A DNA stretch of 64,000 nt from Chitinophaga sp. (GTDB taxonomy: Bacteria; Bacteroidota; Bacteroidia; Chitinophagales; Chitinophagaceae). The stretch is taken from positions 297,859 through 361,858 of the forward strand of contig NZ_JAGHZS010000002.1 in NCBI RefSeq assembly GCF_017745275.1. Reading direction: 5' to 3'. Made by a program: the position numbers and the translations under genes. Below the pieces are notes generated by a model that was not told the origin of the DNA, ran no database searches, and was given only the letters and a program-made list of their open reading frames with translations. Shown here piece after piece: positions 53,100-60,826 of the stretch (positions are counted from its first letter, which is position 1; each line of letters starts with the position of its first letter).

Positions 53100-53721
53100 A
53101 TAACATGAGATCATGATGAGGCGTTCGTATCTCAATGGAATAGTCTTCAAAATCGTGTACAGATTTAGTCTTGTAAATATGTATTAGTGTGACAATGAAT
53201 TTTAAAGTTGGATCTACTGTTGGTATTCTTGTTCGTGTTAAGAAAAGAGTGTTTTCATCGTTTGCATCCCACATTAGCAGATCCACTTTTCTGGGTTCGT
53301 TAATATCGCTATAGTTTTTTACACCGGGAAGTCCAAATTGAGTGTTTAGGATTTCTTCAATCGCATATTCTTTGTCATCAACAAAAAGAAATATATTATT
53401 GATAATTTTATTTTCATTTGTTGAAACAATAATAATGGGTATTGTGACTGATGAACTTAATGAATAGGACGGTAATTTTAGGGCATAAAAAAAGCTGTCA
53501 TTAGGGCATGTAACAAATAAGCTCTTATCCTTGAACGAACTAAAGGGTATTATATTCGGTGCATCCAGAATATTCATTCCTAATTTAATATCATTTACGC
53601 CCCATTCAGTTATCCTGACTTGTGCCATAGATTTATTTGCTACTATTGTTATAAGAAAAAATGAAATGCAAATCTTTCTGTAAAGATAAACATAATCTGA
53701 AAATGGTTTTATAATTTTCAT
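53098..53721 (-). CDS. Secreted protein of unknown function, in mobile element
   Basis: A 207-residue protein with an N-terminal hydrophobic signal (ICISFFLITIVANKSMAQ, about 17-34) that appears cleavable. The mature part begins VRITEWGVNDIKLGMNI and is beta-rich. No family recognised. It lies 19 nt downstream of a lipoprotein gene on the same strand and may form a surface pair with it. Confidence 0.65.
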   Translation of the reverse strand: MKIIKPFSDYVYLYRKICISFFLITIVANKSMAQVRITEWGVNDIKLGMNILDAPNIIPFSSFKDKSLFVTCPNDSFFYALKLPSYSLSSSVTIPIIIVSTNENKIINNIFLFVDDKEYAIEEILNTQFGLPGVKNYSDINEPRKVDLLMWDANDENTLFLTRTRIPTVDPTLKFIVTLIHIYKTKSVHDFEDYSIEIRTPHHDLML

Positions 53722-53740
53722 CTAATATGGAGGTTGTAAA

Positions 53741-54925
53741 CTATAGTAATCCATCTGGACAATCGTAAGACGCTGGGTATACTGGAGCAGTGAGATTCAT
53801 AGGTGGAATAGTGGTTACACGCCCTCCCCATTTTCGCATGTATAGATCCATTTGTTCAAGATAATACGCGCTCAAATCTACATTTGACAACCCTGGATTG
53901 CTTTTCCATCTTCTGAATGCTGCTGCCATTGCCGTTCTTTCTGCGTCGGCTGCAATTTTAGCCGCTTGTATACTACTTATGCGCCCTCTTATTGCATTTA
54001 GAATCGGGAGTCCAAAATAAACTGGAACGCCCGGTGCGGTTGCTGCTATCCACCTTGGTGTGCCGTTAGTTGGTATGATTTTCAATTGTAGACCGGTTAC
54101 GCCGCAGGATTGCCAGCCGCCACCGTCTGCATCCACTGGGATTACTTGTGTAAAACCAAATGAAGAAAAACAAAGGTCGGATACTTGCGGCGGTACTTTA
54201 CTATTAATGTATATGAAAGTGGTGTCTCTATCTGGTCCCGAAGCAGCACCACCACCACCGCCACCGCCACCTGATCCGGTTGTACCATCTCCAGTACATG
54301 ACTGTATTGTGTATATATAGTTACAGTTCCATGGGCCGTCATTAGTTGAAACACAATCATACACATCAATGTTTGAACATTGAATAGGTGATGCTGTTTC
54401 TGTGTGTAAAGCTGAATTATATGAAATGGATCTATTAGCTCTAAGCCAATTATTTTTCTGAATCTTATAACCTCGTAAATAATCACCATTCCAAGCTTCG
54501 GCAGTTATCGTACCTGAAAATTCTTTTTCAGTATATTTCTTGTTTAAATATGTACTATCTGGGATTTTTGTAATTACCTCTGCATGAATTTGTTTTTTAG
54601 AATCTTTGTATGCAAGCAGAAATGTTAAGTTTTCCATGGGAACATGGATGTGATAGTCATCTAACCTTGTATACAATGGCTGGGTATAGGAAAGTGGGAC
54701 TATAATAATATCCCCGAAAAGTTCTGTATTCTGAATAATAGCCTGGTCCCATAACGCTGTCTTTAATGGTATTTTGGAATTGGATACCAACGGGATATTA
54801 TCAATGTAATGTTGAGCTTCCGAAATGAAATCCTCAGATTTTTGATGTTTGGAATTTTCATTATACTTTTTACAGGCAAATAATATGGAAATGCCTACAA
54901 GCGCAAATAGGTGTTTTCTTTTCAT
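53741..54925 (-). CDS. Lipoprotein with glycine-rich linker, in mobile element
   Basis: A 394-residue lipoprotein starting at the ATG at 54925 (MKRKHLFALVGISILFAC, lipobox Cys18). An N-terminal domain of about 200 residues has several cysteines near 195-225 (QCSNIDVYDCVST, NCNYIYTIQSC), then a Gly8-type linker (about 230-240) and a C-terminal domain with four more cysteines. This layout is common for Bacteroidota surface lipoproteins of unknown role. It is the first gene of a two-gene unit. Confidence 0.75.
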   Translation of the reverse strand: MKRKHLFALVGISILFACKKYNENSKHQKSEDFISEAQHYIDNIPLVSNSKIPLKTALWDQAIIQNTELFGDIIIVPLSYTQPLYTRLDDYHIHVPMENLTFLLAYKDSKKQIHAEVITKIPDSTYLNKKYTEKEFSGTITAEAWNGDYLRGYKIQKNNWLRANRSISYNSALHTETASPIQCSNIDVYDCVSTNDGPWNCNYIYTIQSCTGDGTTGSGGGGGGGGAASGPDRDTTFIYINSKVPPQVSDLCFSSFGFTQVIPVDADGGGWQSCGVTGLQLKIIPTNGTPRWIAATAPGVPVYFGLPILNAIRGRISSIQAAKIAADAERTAMAAAFRRWKSNPGLSNVDLSAYYLEQMDLYMRKWGGRVTTIPPMNLTAPVYPASYDCPDGLL

Positions 54926-55842
54926 TTTAGGGGTTTTAAGGTAGTTTGTTGGGATTATGGATAGCTTATCTATAGATATGATTAACAATCACGTAAATAG
55001 AGACATCGTAAATGTAATATTAATAAGGATAGCTAACAAATTTAAGTTATTGAATTGTTTAGATAATTTATTTTATACAAAGAAGTTGCGAGATTCAGTA
55101 TATATACTTATTTTGTAATAAGTATATGTGCTTGGTGAAAAGCCTTTCACAGGAGGCGTAAAAGCTATTGCAATCTACAATTGCTATCATTTTCTAGTTG
55201 AAATTACGATGTTAGTAATGACTCCCCATACTTTTGCCCAAACGATTTTTCCAATTCCGGATAATCCAATTCCAATATTCGAAATATTTGCGGATCGATT
55301 TTGGACGTTAGATTCAACTTGGTTAGATTATGCGAGTGCCAATACTTCATAATTACAGAATGTATTGGTCTGGTAGAATTACGGATAGCAGCCCAGCTGA
55401 AGGAGAAAGGTGTCCGCCCCGATTAGAAGTTTTGATTGCTTTACCAGCTAAGGTGGGAAAGGTTGTCCATGTAGTCAACTGTGGACCTAAAAAGGGTCTA
55501 GTTTTTTTGGTTGTTTTCTGCTTGGCAAAATTTGCAAGAGAACAGGTTGGGTACAAGCTGCATTTTTGGGCGTTTTCCCTCCGAAGTTTGGCGCTGATTT
55601 TACTCCTTTAAAGGGGTAAAAGTTGTTAGTTAAGGTTTAATTAGTTTCGGATAATAATTCCACGCTTCGCTGGAACCCGCAAGATGTACGGTTGTATCAC
55701 AACCGGGATTTTTGAAGCTTCTCCTCCTAAGTCGGGAAGCGGTTTAACCTATGGCAAAATTCGCCTAGGTCAAGGTTATTGTTGTGTGCTTAATTATTTT
55801 TGAACTGTTAACCGAATATAAAAAACATTAAAAAGCAAGTGT
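54926..55842. other. 900-nt stretch without a convincing gene
   Basis: No reading frame here shows a recognisable domain or good start; frames at 55128-55352 and 55330-55611 are judged chance. The 3' third contains a hairpin-rich segment (55656-55770). The long gap may hold a promoter for the downstream HTH gene or a non-coding RNA. Confidence 0.5.
55656..55770 (+). ncRNA. Hairpin-rich element, copy 1 (possible structured RNA)
   Basis: Four stems in order: CCA..GC-TTC-GC..TGG (55660-55673), CGGTTGT-ATC-ACAACCG (55689-55705), GCTTC/GAAGC (55717-55740) and ACCTATGGC/GCCTAGGT (55747-55770). The first two recur at 60611-60662 with changed but still pairing stem bases. Transcription has not been shown, and strand is assumed. 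Confidence 0.45.
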
Positions 55843-56178
55843 ATGAATGAAAATGTGAACAATGAAAATGCTATGCCCCCCTCGTCGTTTCCTTTTGGCT
55901 CTGACCAATTCTGGCAACAAGTAAGAGTAATAATCCGGGAAGAATTATTTGCAGGAAAGGACTGTCCTACGAAGATTGTTAATGAAGCCAGTAGTTTACT
56001 TCACAAGCCTGTCTATAAGATCACGGAAGTATGCGACTTATTTCAGATAACCCGGCAAACGTTGTATGATTGGATAAAGATTGGTAAGTTAAAGCGCTAT
56101 AAAATTAGATCGCGTGTTTTCTTCTTGAGAGATGAAGTCTGGAAGCTATTTCAGCAGGAAAGTAACACCGAGAAGTAG
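55843..56178 (+). CDS. Helix-turn-helix protein, excisionase-like
   Basis: A 111-residue protein whose C-terminal half is a MerR/excisionase-type HTH_17 domain: YKITEVCDLFQITRQTLYDWIKIGKLKRYKI (in part, about 58-85), then a wing with RVFFLRDEVWKLF. The N-terminal part is disordered then helical. Within an integrase-bearing element such proteins usually act as directionality factor (Xis) or regulator. It is convergent with the XRE gene, 14 nt apart. Confidence 0.82.
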   Translation: MNENVNNENAMPPSSFPFGSDQFWQQVRVIIREELFAGKDCPTKIVNEASSLLHKPVYKITEVCDLFQITRQTLYDWIKIGKLKRYKIRSRVFFLRDEVWKLFQQESNTEK

Positions 56179-56192
56179 ATCCGTAAAGTATG

Positions 56193-56426
56193 TTATCCCG
56201 TGAAGCCAAAATCGAATAGTTCCTTGGGATGCACATCAAGCCCTTTTGCCAGGGCATAAATTACCGATAGCGTAGCTGCATGTTCCCCATTAATTACGCG
56301 ATAAACCTGTTTGGTTTCAATATTGCCATGGGCAGCAACCTCTTCTGGGGTCTTTTTCTTAGACTCCAGAAGTTTTTTGAAGTTTTGACCGAAAGCCGTT
56401 ATATATGCCTGATTCTTAGTTTTCAC
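56193..56426 (-). CDS. XRE-family repressor
   Basis: A 77-residue single-domain HTH protein: FGQNFKKLLESKKKTPEEVA, the recognition helix in ETKQVYRVINGEHAA, and ALAKGLDVHPKELFDF. It is probably the element's own repressor. A perfect 16-bp palindrome overlaps the -33 region of its promoter, whose -7 box TATTTTTG lies at 56449-56456 on the minus strand. Confidence 0.9.
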   Translation of the reverse strand: MKTKNQAYITAFGQNFKKLLESKKKTPEEVAAHGNIETKQVYRVINGEHAATLSVIYALAKGLDVHPKELFDFGFTG

Positions 56427-56459
56427 GTGCTCAAGGTCCGTAACCGGTCAAAAATAAAA

Positions 56460-56475
56460 TTGTCAAATTTGACAA
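56460..56475. promoter_or_regulatory. Palindromic operator TTGTCAAATTTGACAA
   Basis: A perfect 8+8 palindrome 34 nt upstream of the XRE gene start and 36 nt before a plus-strand -7 box TACTTTTG (56511-56518). Its position suggests that the XRE protein controls both itself and the divergent plus-strand transcript. Confidence 0.72.
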
Positions 56476-56510
56476 AATTGAATTTATTTATTATTTTAGC
56501 ATTTAGAATA

Positions 56511-56518
56511 TACTTTTG
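56511..56518 (+). promoter_or_regulatory. -7 box for the putative RNA
   Basis: TACTTTTG matches TAnnTTTG; the expected transcript start is near 56524. No clear TTG at 19-nt spacing, so the promoter may be weak or activated. Confidence 0.45.
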
Positions 56519-56523
56519 CGATT

Positions 56524-56699
56524 CTTCAATACAAGATATTGTAAGCAATTCGCTTTTTAAGTCTCGCTTTTGAAACCTGAGAATCTTCAATGCCACGAGA
56601 CGATGAAGTGGATGGCTCGCGTTCGTGCGCGGGCCCACTTTTTCGTGGTATGGGCTTCTCAGGGCCTCAAAAGCGAAGGGTGGGTACCGCGCTTTTTTT
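56524..56699 (+). ncRNA. Putative structured non-coding RNA in the mobile element
   Basis: Nested pairing spans 56564-56676: TCGCTTTTGA/TCAAAAGCGA (56564-56573 with 56667-56676), CCTGAGAA/TTCTCAGG (56576-56583 with 56656-56663), TGCCACGA/TCGTGGTA (56591-56598 with 56643-56650), AAGTGG/CCACTT (56606-56611 with 56635-56640) and a G+C-rich tip. A T-run (56693-56699) follows, and AAAGCG of the outer strand can alternatively pair with CGCTTT next to it, giving a terminator. No open frame fits the segment. G+C content at the tip is far above the surroundings. Identity unknown. Confidence 0.6.
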
Positions 56700-56827
56700 G
56701 TGCCTAATCTTCGCATCCGCTTTTCATAAAACATATACCTGATAAAAGGTTTTTTCAGCTCTAATCGACTGGAAGGGAATTGTACTGCCCGTTCAGAACT
56801 GTTTCTATTCACTTTAAATATTCAGTT

Positions 56828-57325
56828 ATGGAGAATCTACTAGACATTTTAGACCAAATTATGGCGTGTGGTACTTCGGATGGCTTTATTGGGCTTTTCG
56901 AGTATGAGCTATCCAACGTCATCAGCAGTCATGCTGCTGACCGCTGGACAGGGAGCCAGCGGGCCGATTTTATGACGTTTTGCGCTTTGTTCAGAACCAA
57001 TACCATTGCAGCTTTTAATATCCGTGATGCGCTGCGAAGAAATGGGGTGGGGGACTTAACACCAGCATTGATCACTGAACTGGAAAGTGACCTTTATGAA
57101 TTATCGAGTTTTCAGTCGGGTATTGAATTGCATGATTTAGAAGCTGCATTGGATCAATACATCGCCATCCTGGTTGATGGGGATACCGGTATGGATGGAA
57201 CGGTAGTCGCTATTACAGGCAACTATTTCAAGGCTTTTTTTCTTACGCTCCATTCATTAGACATAGAAGAACGTATCAACAACATAAAATTGAATAACGC
57301 TAATCTTTCAAACGTCATTTTATGA
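56828..57325 (+). CDS. Hypothetical protein, upstream of a tiny overlapping gene
   Basis: A 165-residue acidic, mostly helical protein starting at ATG 56828 (MENLLDILDQIMACGTSDGF). No family recognised and no signal peptide. Its stop overlaps the next start (ATGA), so the two are translationally coupled. They lie between the putative RNA and the cargo pair. Confidence 0.7.
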   Translation: MENLLDILDQIMACGTSDGFIGLFEYELSNVISSHAADRWTGSQRADFMTFCALFRTNTIAAFNIRDALRRNGVGDLTPALITELESDLYELSSFQSGIELHDLEAALDQYIAILVDGDTGMDGTVVAITGNYFKAFFLTLHSLDIEERINNIKLNNANLSNVIL

Positions 57326-57579
57326 GCATTAAATCCCAACCAGTAAACATTTTACTCGAATTACATACTACATTTTCTAAACTGCCGGTACTTTTTAGAG
57401 AGCGTGTTTGTGAGGAGTGTAATTATAGTACTCCTACTTTCTATAGAAAAATGCGTGGAATGGATAGACGTGTTGAAGGAAAGCTGGTGCAGGCATTAAG
57501 CAGGGCAGAGAAGGAAAAGATACGTGAGATTGCTGAGGAAGTAACCAGTGGCTTATCTACCGCCATTTTCGGGGAGTAA
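57322..57579 (+). CDS. Hypothetical 85-residue protein
   Basis: A small protein overlapping the preceding gene by 4 bp. NYSTPTFYRKMRG (about 34-46) resembles the turn and recognition helix of a HTH, and the C-terminus is helical and charged (REIAEEVTSGLS). It may be a small DNA-binding partner of the gene before it. No family recognised. Confidence 0.65.
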   Translation: MSIKSQPVNILLELHTTFSKLPVLFRERVCEECNYSTPTFYRKMRGMDRRVEGKLVQALSRAEKEKIREIAEEVTSGLSTAIFGE

Positions 57580-57809
57580 GATTAAAAGCATCGAGTTTTT
57601 TTATGTGTTAGGACTAAATGATAATGGCGCTTGATTATTCTTGCGCCATTTCTATTATAGGACGTTGAATGCGTAGCATGAAAAGTTTAAGGGTTTTGGT
57701 ACTACCAAAACATAGCTGGCGATGCGATGTGGTGGCCAAATGAATTGAGTCTATTTATTTTTTTGCAATATATATATTGTGTATATTAGGATACACTCAA
57801 TCGCTTTTT

Positions 57810-58454
57810 ATGGCCTTAATGGATAACTACTTGGTGAAAACAGCAAGTTTGCATTCATTTTTGAACTTGCTTTTAAATGCCCAAGCCCCAGATAAGTTTA
57901 CTGGTAAATTTCTTGAGCAATTGGGATTCAGTACGACAAATGATAAACTCTTAATTGGTGTTCTAAAAGGATTAGGTTTTCTTGATGGTTCTGGTGTTCC
58001 AACACAAAGGTATTTTAGGTTCTTAGATCAATCTGAGTCGAAGATCGTTTTAGCGGAGGCTATCAAGGAAGCATATGCCGATTTGTTTGCGATCAATACC
58101 AAAGCTAATGAAATGTCCTCTAATGAGGTTAAGAATAAGTTGAAAACCATTACACAAGGAACTAAGTCAGAAAGCGTTTTAGATAATATGGTAAGAACGT
58201 TTAAGTCTCTATGTGATTATGCTGATTTTAGAACAACATCAAATACAAAAGCCGTAATAGTAACCCCTGAAAATAAGGACAATAAGCAAGAAGATGATTT
58301 TGATAAAGAGACACCAACCAAGACAACTCATGAACTTGTGAGTAAGAAAATTACTACAGAAATGCATTATAATATTCAGATTCATCTTCCAGAAACAAGG
58401 GATATATCTGTATATGATGCTATTTTTAAGAGTCTTAAAGAGCATCTGTTATGA
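57810..58454 (+). CDS. DUF5343 protein, partner of the HEPN gene
   Basis: A 214-residue protein. The N-terminal 150 residues match DUF5343: KFTGKFLEQLGFSTTNDKLLIGVLKGLGFLDGSGVPTQRYF (in part, about 28-70), a winged-helix-like unit. A Lys/Glu/Asp-rich linker (about 155-180) leads to a C-terminal segment MHYNIQIHLPETRDISVYDAIFKSLKEHLL. Start at ATG 57810 or 57819. It overlaps the HEPN gene by 4 bp (ATGA), the arrangement seen in toxin-antitoxin and defence pairs; it is a candidate sensor or antitoxin. Confidence 0.85.
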   Translation: MALMDNYLVKTASLHSFLNLLLNAQAPDKFTGKFLEQLGFSTTNDKLLIGVLKGLGFLDGSGVPTQRYFRFLDQSESKIVLAEAIKEAYADLFAINTKANEMSSNEVKNKLKTITQGTKSESVLDNMVRTFKSLCDYADFRTTSNTKAVIVTPENKDNKQEDDFDKETPTKTTHELVSKKITTEMHYNIQIHLPETRDISVYDAIFKSLKEHLL

Positions 58455-59029
58455 GTCAAGACGCGTTATATTCATTCGTATTTAAAGGTATGTTGACTAA
58501 CGAAGCATTAGATAAGACAGATAGACTAAAGAAAACAAAATTTAATAGTGAGCACTTTCAAGCTTTGCAGACGACTTTAGGAATTGATGAATTAGATGCC
58601 GAATTGGTTCTTCAGGCCCAAAAAATGGCGGTTGTTTATACTGCAATTAACGCTTTTGAGAATTCTGCAAGGAGATTTATTTCAAAGAAAATGTTGGAAA
58701 CAAAGGGAGAAGATTGGTGGAATTTGTGCGTATCGGAAAAAATTAGGAGTAAAGCAGAGAGTAGAAAAGAAGAAGAAAGCAAAATACGGTGGCATACCCC
58801 GAGAGGAGATACAATTATAAATTATACGGAGTTCGGAGATTTAATATCAATAATTAGGCAAAATTGGGCTGATTTTGAACCGCATATAATTTCAATAGAG
58901 TGGGCAGAACAGATCATCAAGACATTGGAAAGATCACGAAATGTAATAATGCATAGTGGAGAATTAGTGAATCAAGACATTGAGAGAATAGGCATGTATA
59001 TTCGAGATTGGATAAATCAAGTAGGCTAG
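58451..59029 (+). CDS. Swt1-type HEPN domain protein (putative RNase effector)
   Basis: A 192-residue protein with a Swt1-like HEPN domain: NAFENSARRFISKKM (68-82), GEDWW (86-90), EFGDLISIIRQNWADFEP (127-144) and the catalytic RX4H motif R163-N-V-I-M-H168 followed by SGE. HEPN proteins with intact RX4H are typically metal-independent ribonucleases in toxin, CRISPR and abortive-infection systems. It is the last gene of the element, just before attR, translationally coupled to DUF5343. Confidence 0.85.
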   Translation: MSQDALYSFVFKGMLTNEALDKTDRLKKTKFNSEHFQALQTTLGIDELDAELVLQAQKMAVVYTAINAFENSARRFISKKMLETKGEDWWNLCVSEKIRSKAESRKEEESKIRWHTPRGDTIINYTEFGDLISIIRQNWADFEPHIISIEWAEQIIKTLERSRNVIMHSGELVNQDIERIGMYIRDWINQVG

Positions 59030-59075
59030 AATATACTATATTTGTGAAGTCATGATTGCTGATAGATACGACATT

Positions 59076-59107
59076 GGTTAGCAATACGGTTAGCAATAAA
59101 CGCTCAC
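59076..59107. promoter_or_regulatory. Putative integrase arm-type sites, right end
   Basis: GGTTAGCAA at 59076-59084 and 59088-59096, then AACGCTCAC (reverse of GTGAGCGTT) at 59099-59107, 48 nt inside attR. Both words also occur near attL. Confidence 0.6.
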
Positions 59108-59154
59108 CACTATCAAACATCCATTCTACAAGACATTACGAAGATACGTGCTAC

Positions 59155-59169
59155 TCCCAAGGGGATCAC
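59155..59169 (+). repeat. attR core (15-bp direct repeat)
   Basis: Exact second copy of TCCCAAGGGGATCAC from the 3' end of tRNA-Lys; no tRNA body precedes it here. Confidence 0.9.
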
Positions 59170-59178
59170 TGGAGATTT

Positions 59179-59212
59179 GAAGACCTGCGTGATGCGTGGG
59201 TCTTCTTTTTTT
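59179..59212 (+). terminator. Terminator beyond attR, probably the displaced tRNA-Lys terminator
   Basis: GAAGACC (59179-59185) pairs with GGTCTTC (59199-59205), then seven T residues. It lies 10 nt after attR, the position expected for the native terminator of tRNA-Lys before insertion. Confidence 0.8.
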
Positions 59213-59425
59213 GCTCTATAATTTACTCTATAATGATGGAGTAAGGCGTTAGAGTCTACGAGGTTTTACAAAGAGCGGAACTATGGTTATAAATTTATGA
59301 TTTTTATTTGGAGTATTAAAATTAACCTAAACTATCAATAATCTAAGCTTTGTAAAAAAGTGGAACCTCCCTTTTAAACTCCTTTTTTATGGTTGAATAT
59401 TTTGAAATTTTGTTTTGTAACCAGT

Positions 59426-60475
59426 TTATATATCCCTATAGTCACCCTCAACTTGAACACTATTGTCAAGACAGGACTTAACAATTCCGTATTTAGTTCT
59501 ACTTTTATCCCCTTTGAGATAATTTGCGACGTCCGCCAAATATTCTAAATTAGGTTTAATTTCTAGCAGCTTATTTATTTCGTTGCCTGCTTTTGTGTAC
59601 AAATAGATAGGAAGACTTTTACCGGTATCACCGGCTTCTCTTTCCAGTACTAAGGCTAAATTGCCATAGAGAATAGCGCTAGTTTCTTTTTCTTCGATTT
59701 TTTGATATTGAAAAGCTGTAGTCTCTCCTGGCTGTATTATACCAATTTGAACTAGTAACACCACATCAAAGTAGCTAATGCCATATTTTTTTAGATAATT
59801 ATTTTCACTTCCTCTAAATATTGTGGAACTACCAGCAATTCCTAAAGCAAAGTTGCCAACACGAGTTATTAATTCAGCTTCTTCCTTGCTTAGATTTTTA
59901 ATTAATTCAAGAGTTCGTAAAGAGAATGATTGAGGTCTTTTGATCTCACCGGCTAGAATTTTCCCCCACAATATTTGTAATTCTTCACTTGAAATATCTT
60001 CTACTATATTGAAATATCTGTTAATCCATTCTGTATCTATTTCTACATTATTTATTTCGCCCTCTTCTTTTAACTCGTCAGCTGCGATACTTGTAACAGA
60101 TTCTATATTTAGCTGTTTTTTTGCTTGCTGATAAATAAATCTTTCTCTTGTTCTTTCCTCTAGTCCAATAGACGTTGTTTGTTTTATATTTGATGGAGCA
60201 ATGCCATCAGAATTTATTTGAAGCTTTCCATCTGTATATTCGATATTACCGATTTCTCCTTGGATTTCTTTCATTGCAGATGTTAGTATGCGGAGCTCAT
60301 CTGCTTTTACTTCCGCAGCTGCCAGCCCTAGAGTTTTAATCTCAAGAGCTTTAGTTTCAATATCTTTCCTGTCAAAATAAGATTTAAAAATCCTGCCAGT
60401 AGCTTTCTGCAGGAGTTCTAATAGCTTGTCGATAGGTAAAATTTTTCCAATTCCTGCTGCGTCATTAATATTCAT
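59426..60475 (-). CDS. DUF2806 domain protein
   Basis: A 349-residue cytoplasmic protein. The DUF2806 core is clear: RERFIYQQAKKQLNIESV (about 108-125), TEWINRYFNIVEDISSEELQ and LWGKILAGEIKRPQSFSLRTLE (about 166-190). The family is of unknown function, often found in accessory regions and near restriction or defence genes. It is A+T-rich like the element but lies outside attR, so it may belong to an older insertion. Confidence 0.85.
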   Translation of the reverse strand: MNINDAAGIGKILPIDKLLELLQKATGRIFKSYFDRKDIETKALEIKTLGLAAAEVKADELRILTSAMKEIQGEIGNIEYTDGKLQINSDGIAPSNIKQTTSIGLEERTRERFIYQQAKKQLNIESVTSIAADELKEEGEINNVEIDTEWINRYFNIVEDISSEELQILWGKILAGEIKRPQSFSLRTLELIKNLSKEEAELITRVGNFALGIAGSSTIFRGSENNYLKKYGISYFDVVLLVQIGIIQPGETTAFQYQKIEEKETSAILYGNLALVLEREAGDTGKSLPIYLYTKAGNEINKLLEIKPNLEYLADVANYLKGDKSRTKYGIVKSCLDNSVQVEGDYRDI

Positions 60476-60826
60476 ACTGCTATTTGGGGATCTAAAGTGT
60501 TTTCAGTAAATAATTTAATCCTAAAGACTTGCTCTATAGAATCTCTCACTAAAATAAATAATTTCGAGAAACAAAGGTGAACGAATTTCAGTCTTTATTT
60601 TACGTTATCTAATTCCACGCTTTGCTGGAACCCCGCAAGATGATGCCATTGCATCACAATGGGTTTTGCAATTTCCTGCGTGGTAGAAATTTGCAAGATA
60701 ACAGCTTGTATCACAATCTGCCACATTGCCACTTAGTAAATGAACACCTATTGCTATGAATTTCTTCAAAACTTTGTATTCATCGAAGATGTAAGTTTGT
60801 TAGGAAAAAACAACTTACAGGTAAAC
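60476..60826. other. Gene-free stretch with the second hairpin-rich copy
   Basis: 350 nt between two minus-strand genes. No gene seen. It contains copy 2 of the hairpin-rich element (60611-60662) and a third, weaker TTG-TATCA-CAA hairpin at 60706-60716. Confidence 0.5.
60611..60662 (+). repeat. Hairpin-rich element, copy 2
   Basis: AATTCCACGC, TTGCTGGAAC and CGCAAGATG match 55656-55686 with two small differences; then CCATTG-CATCA-CAATGG corresponds to the GGTTG-TATCA-CAACC stem of copy 1, with paired substitutions on both sides. Confidence 0.7.

Larger units (their letters stand above)
51018..59169 (+). mobile_element. tRNA-Lys-integrated element, about 8.1 kb
   Basis: Bounded by the 15-bp repeats TCCCAAGGGGATCAC. 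A tyrosine integrase lies next to the tRNA; an excisionase-like gene, XRE repressor, putative RNA and a cargo pair lie inside. Base use is clearly more A+T-rich than the flanking backbone in most of it. No relaxase, replication protein or phage structural gene is seen, so it depends on integrase alone for movement or travels with a helper. The likely native tRNA terminator is found just outside attR, as expected for an insertion. Confidence 0.88.

Noticed and set aside
54060..54489. Proline-rich and glutamine-rich frames inside the Gly-linker lipoprotein gene
   Set aside because: They are produced by the polyglycine codons read in other frames or on the other strand.
55128..55611. Two overlapping plus-strand open frames of 74 and 93 codons in the element
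   Set aside because: No domain, poor starts, odd composition and mutual overlap; more likely chance frames in a non-coding stretch.
56524..56699. Idea that the folded RNA is a retron msr-msd or group II intron
   Set aside because: No reverse transcriptase gene is anywhere in the window, and the retron end repeats and branching G context are not recognisable.
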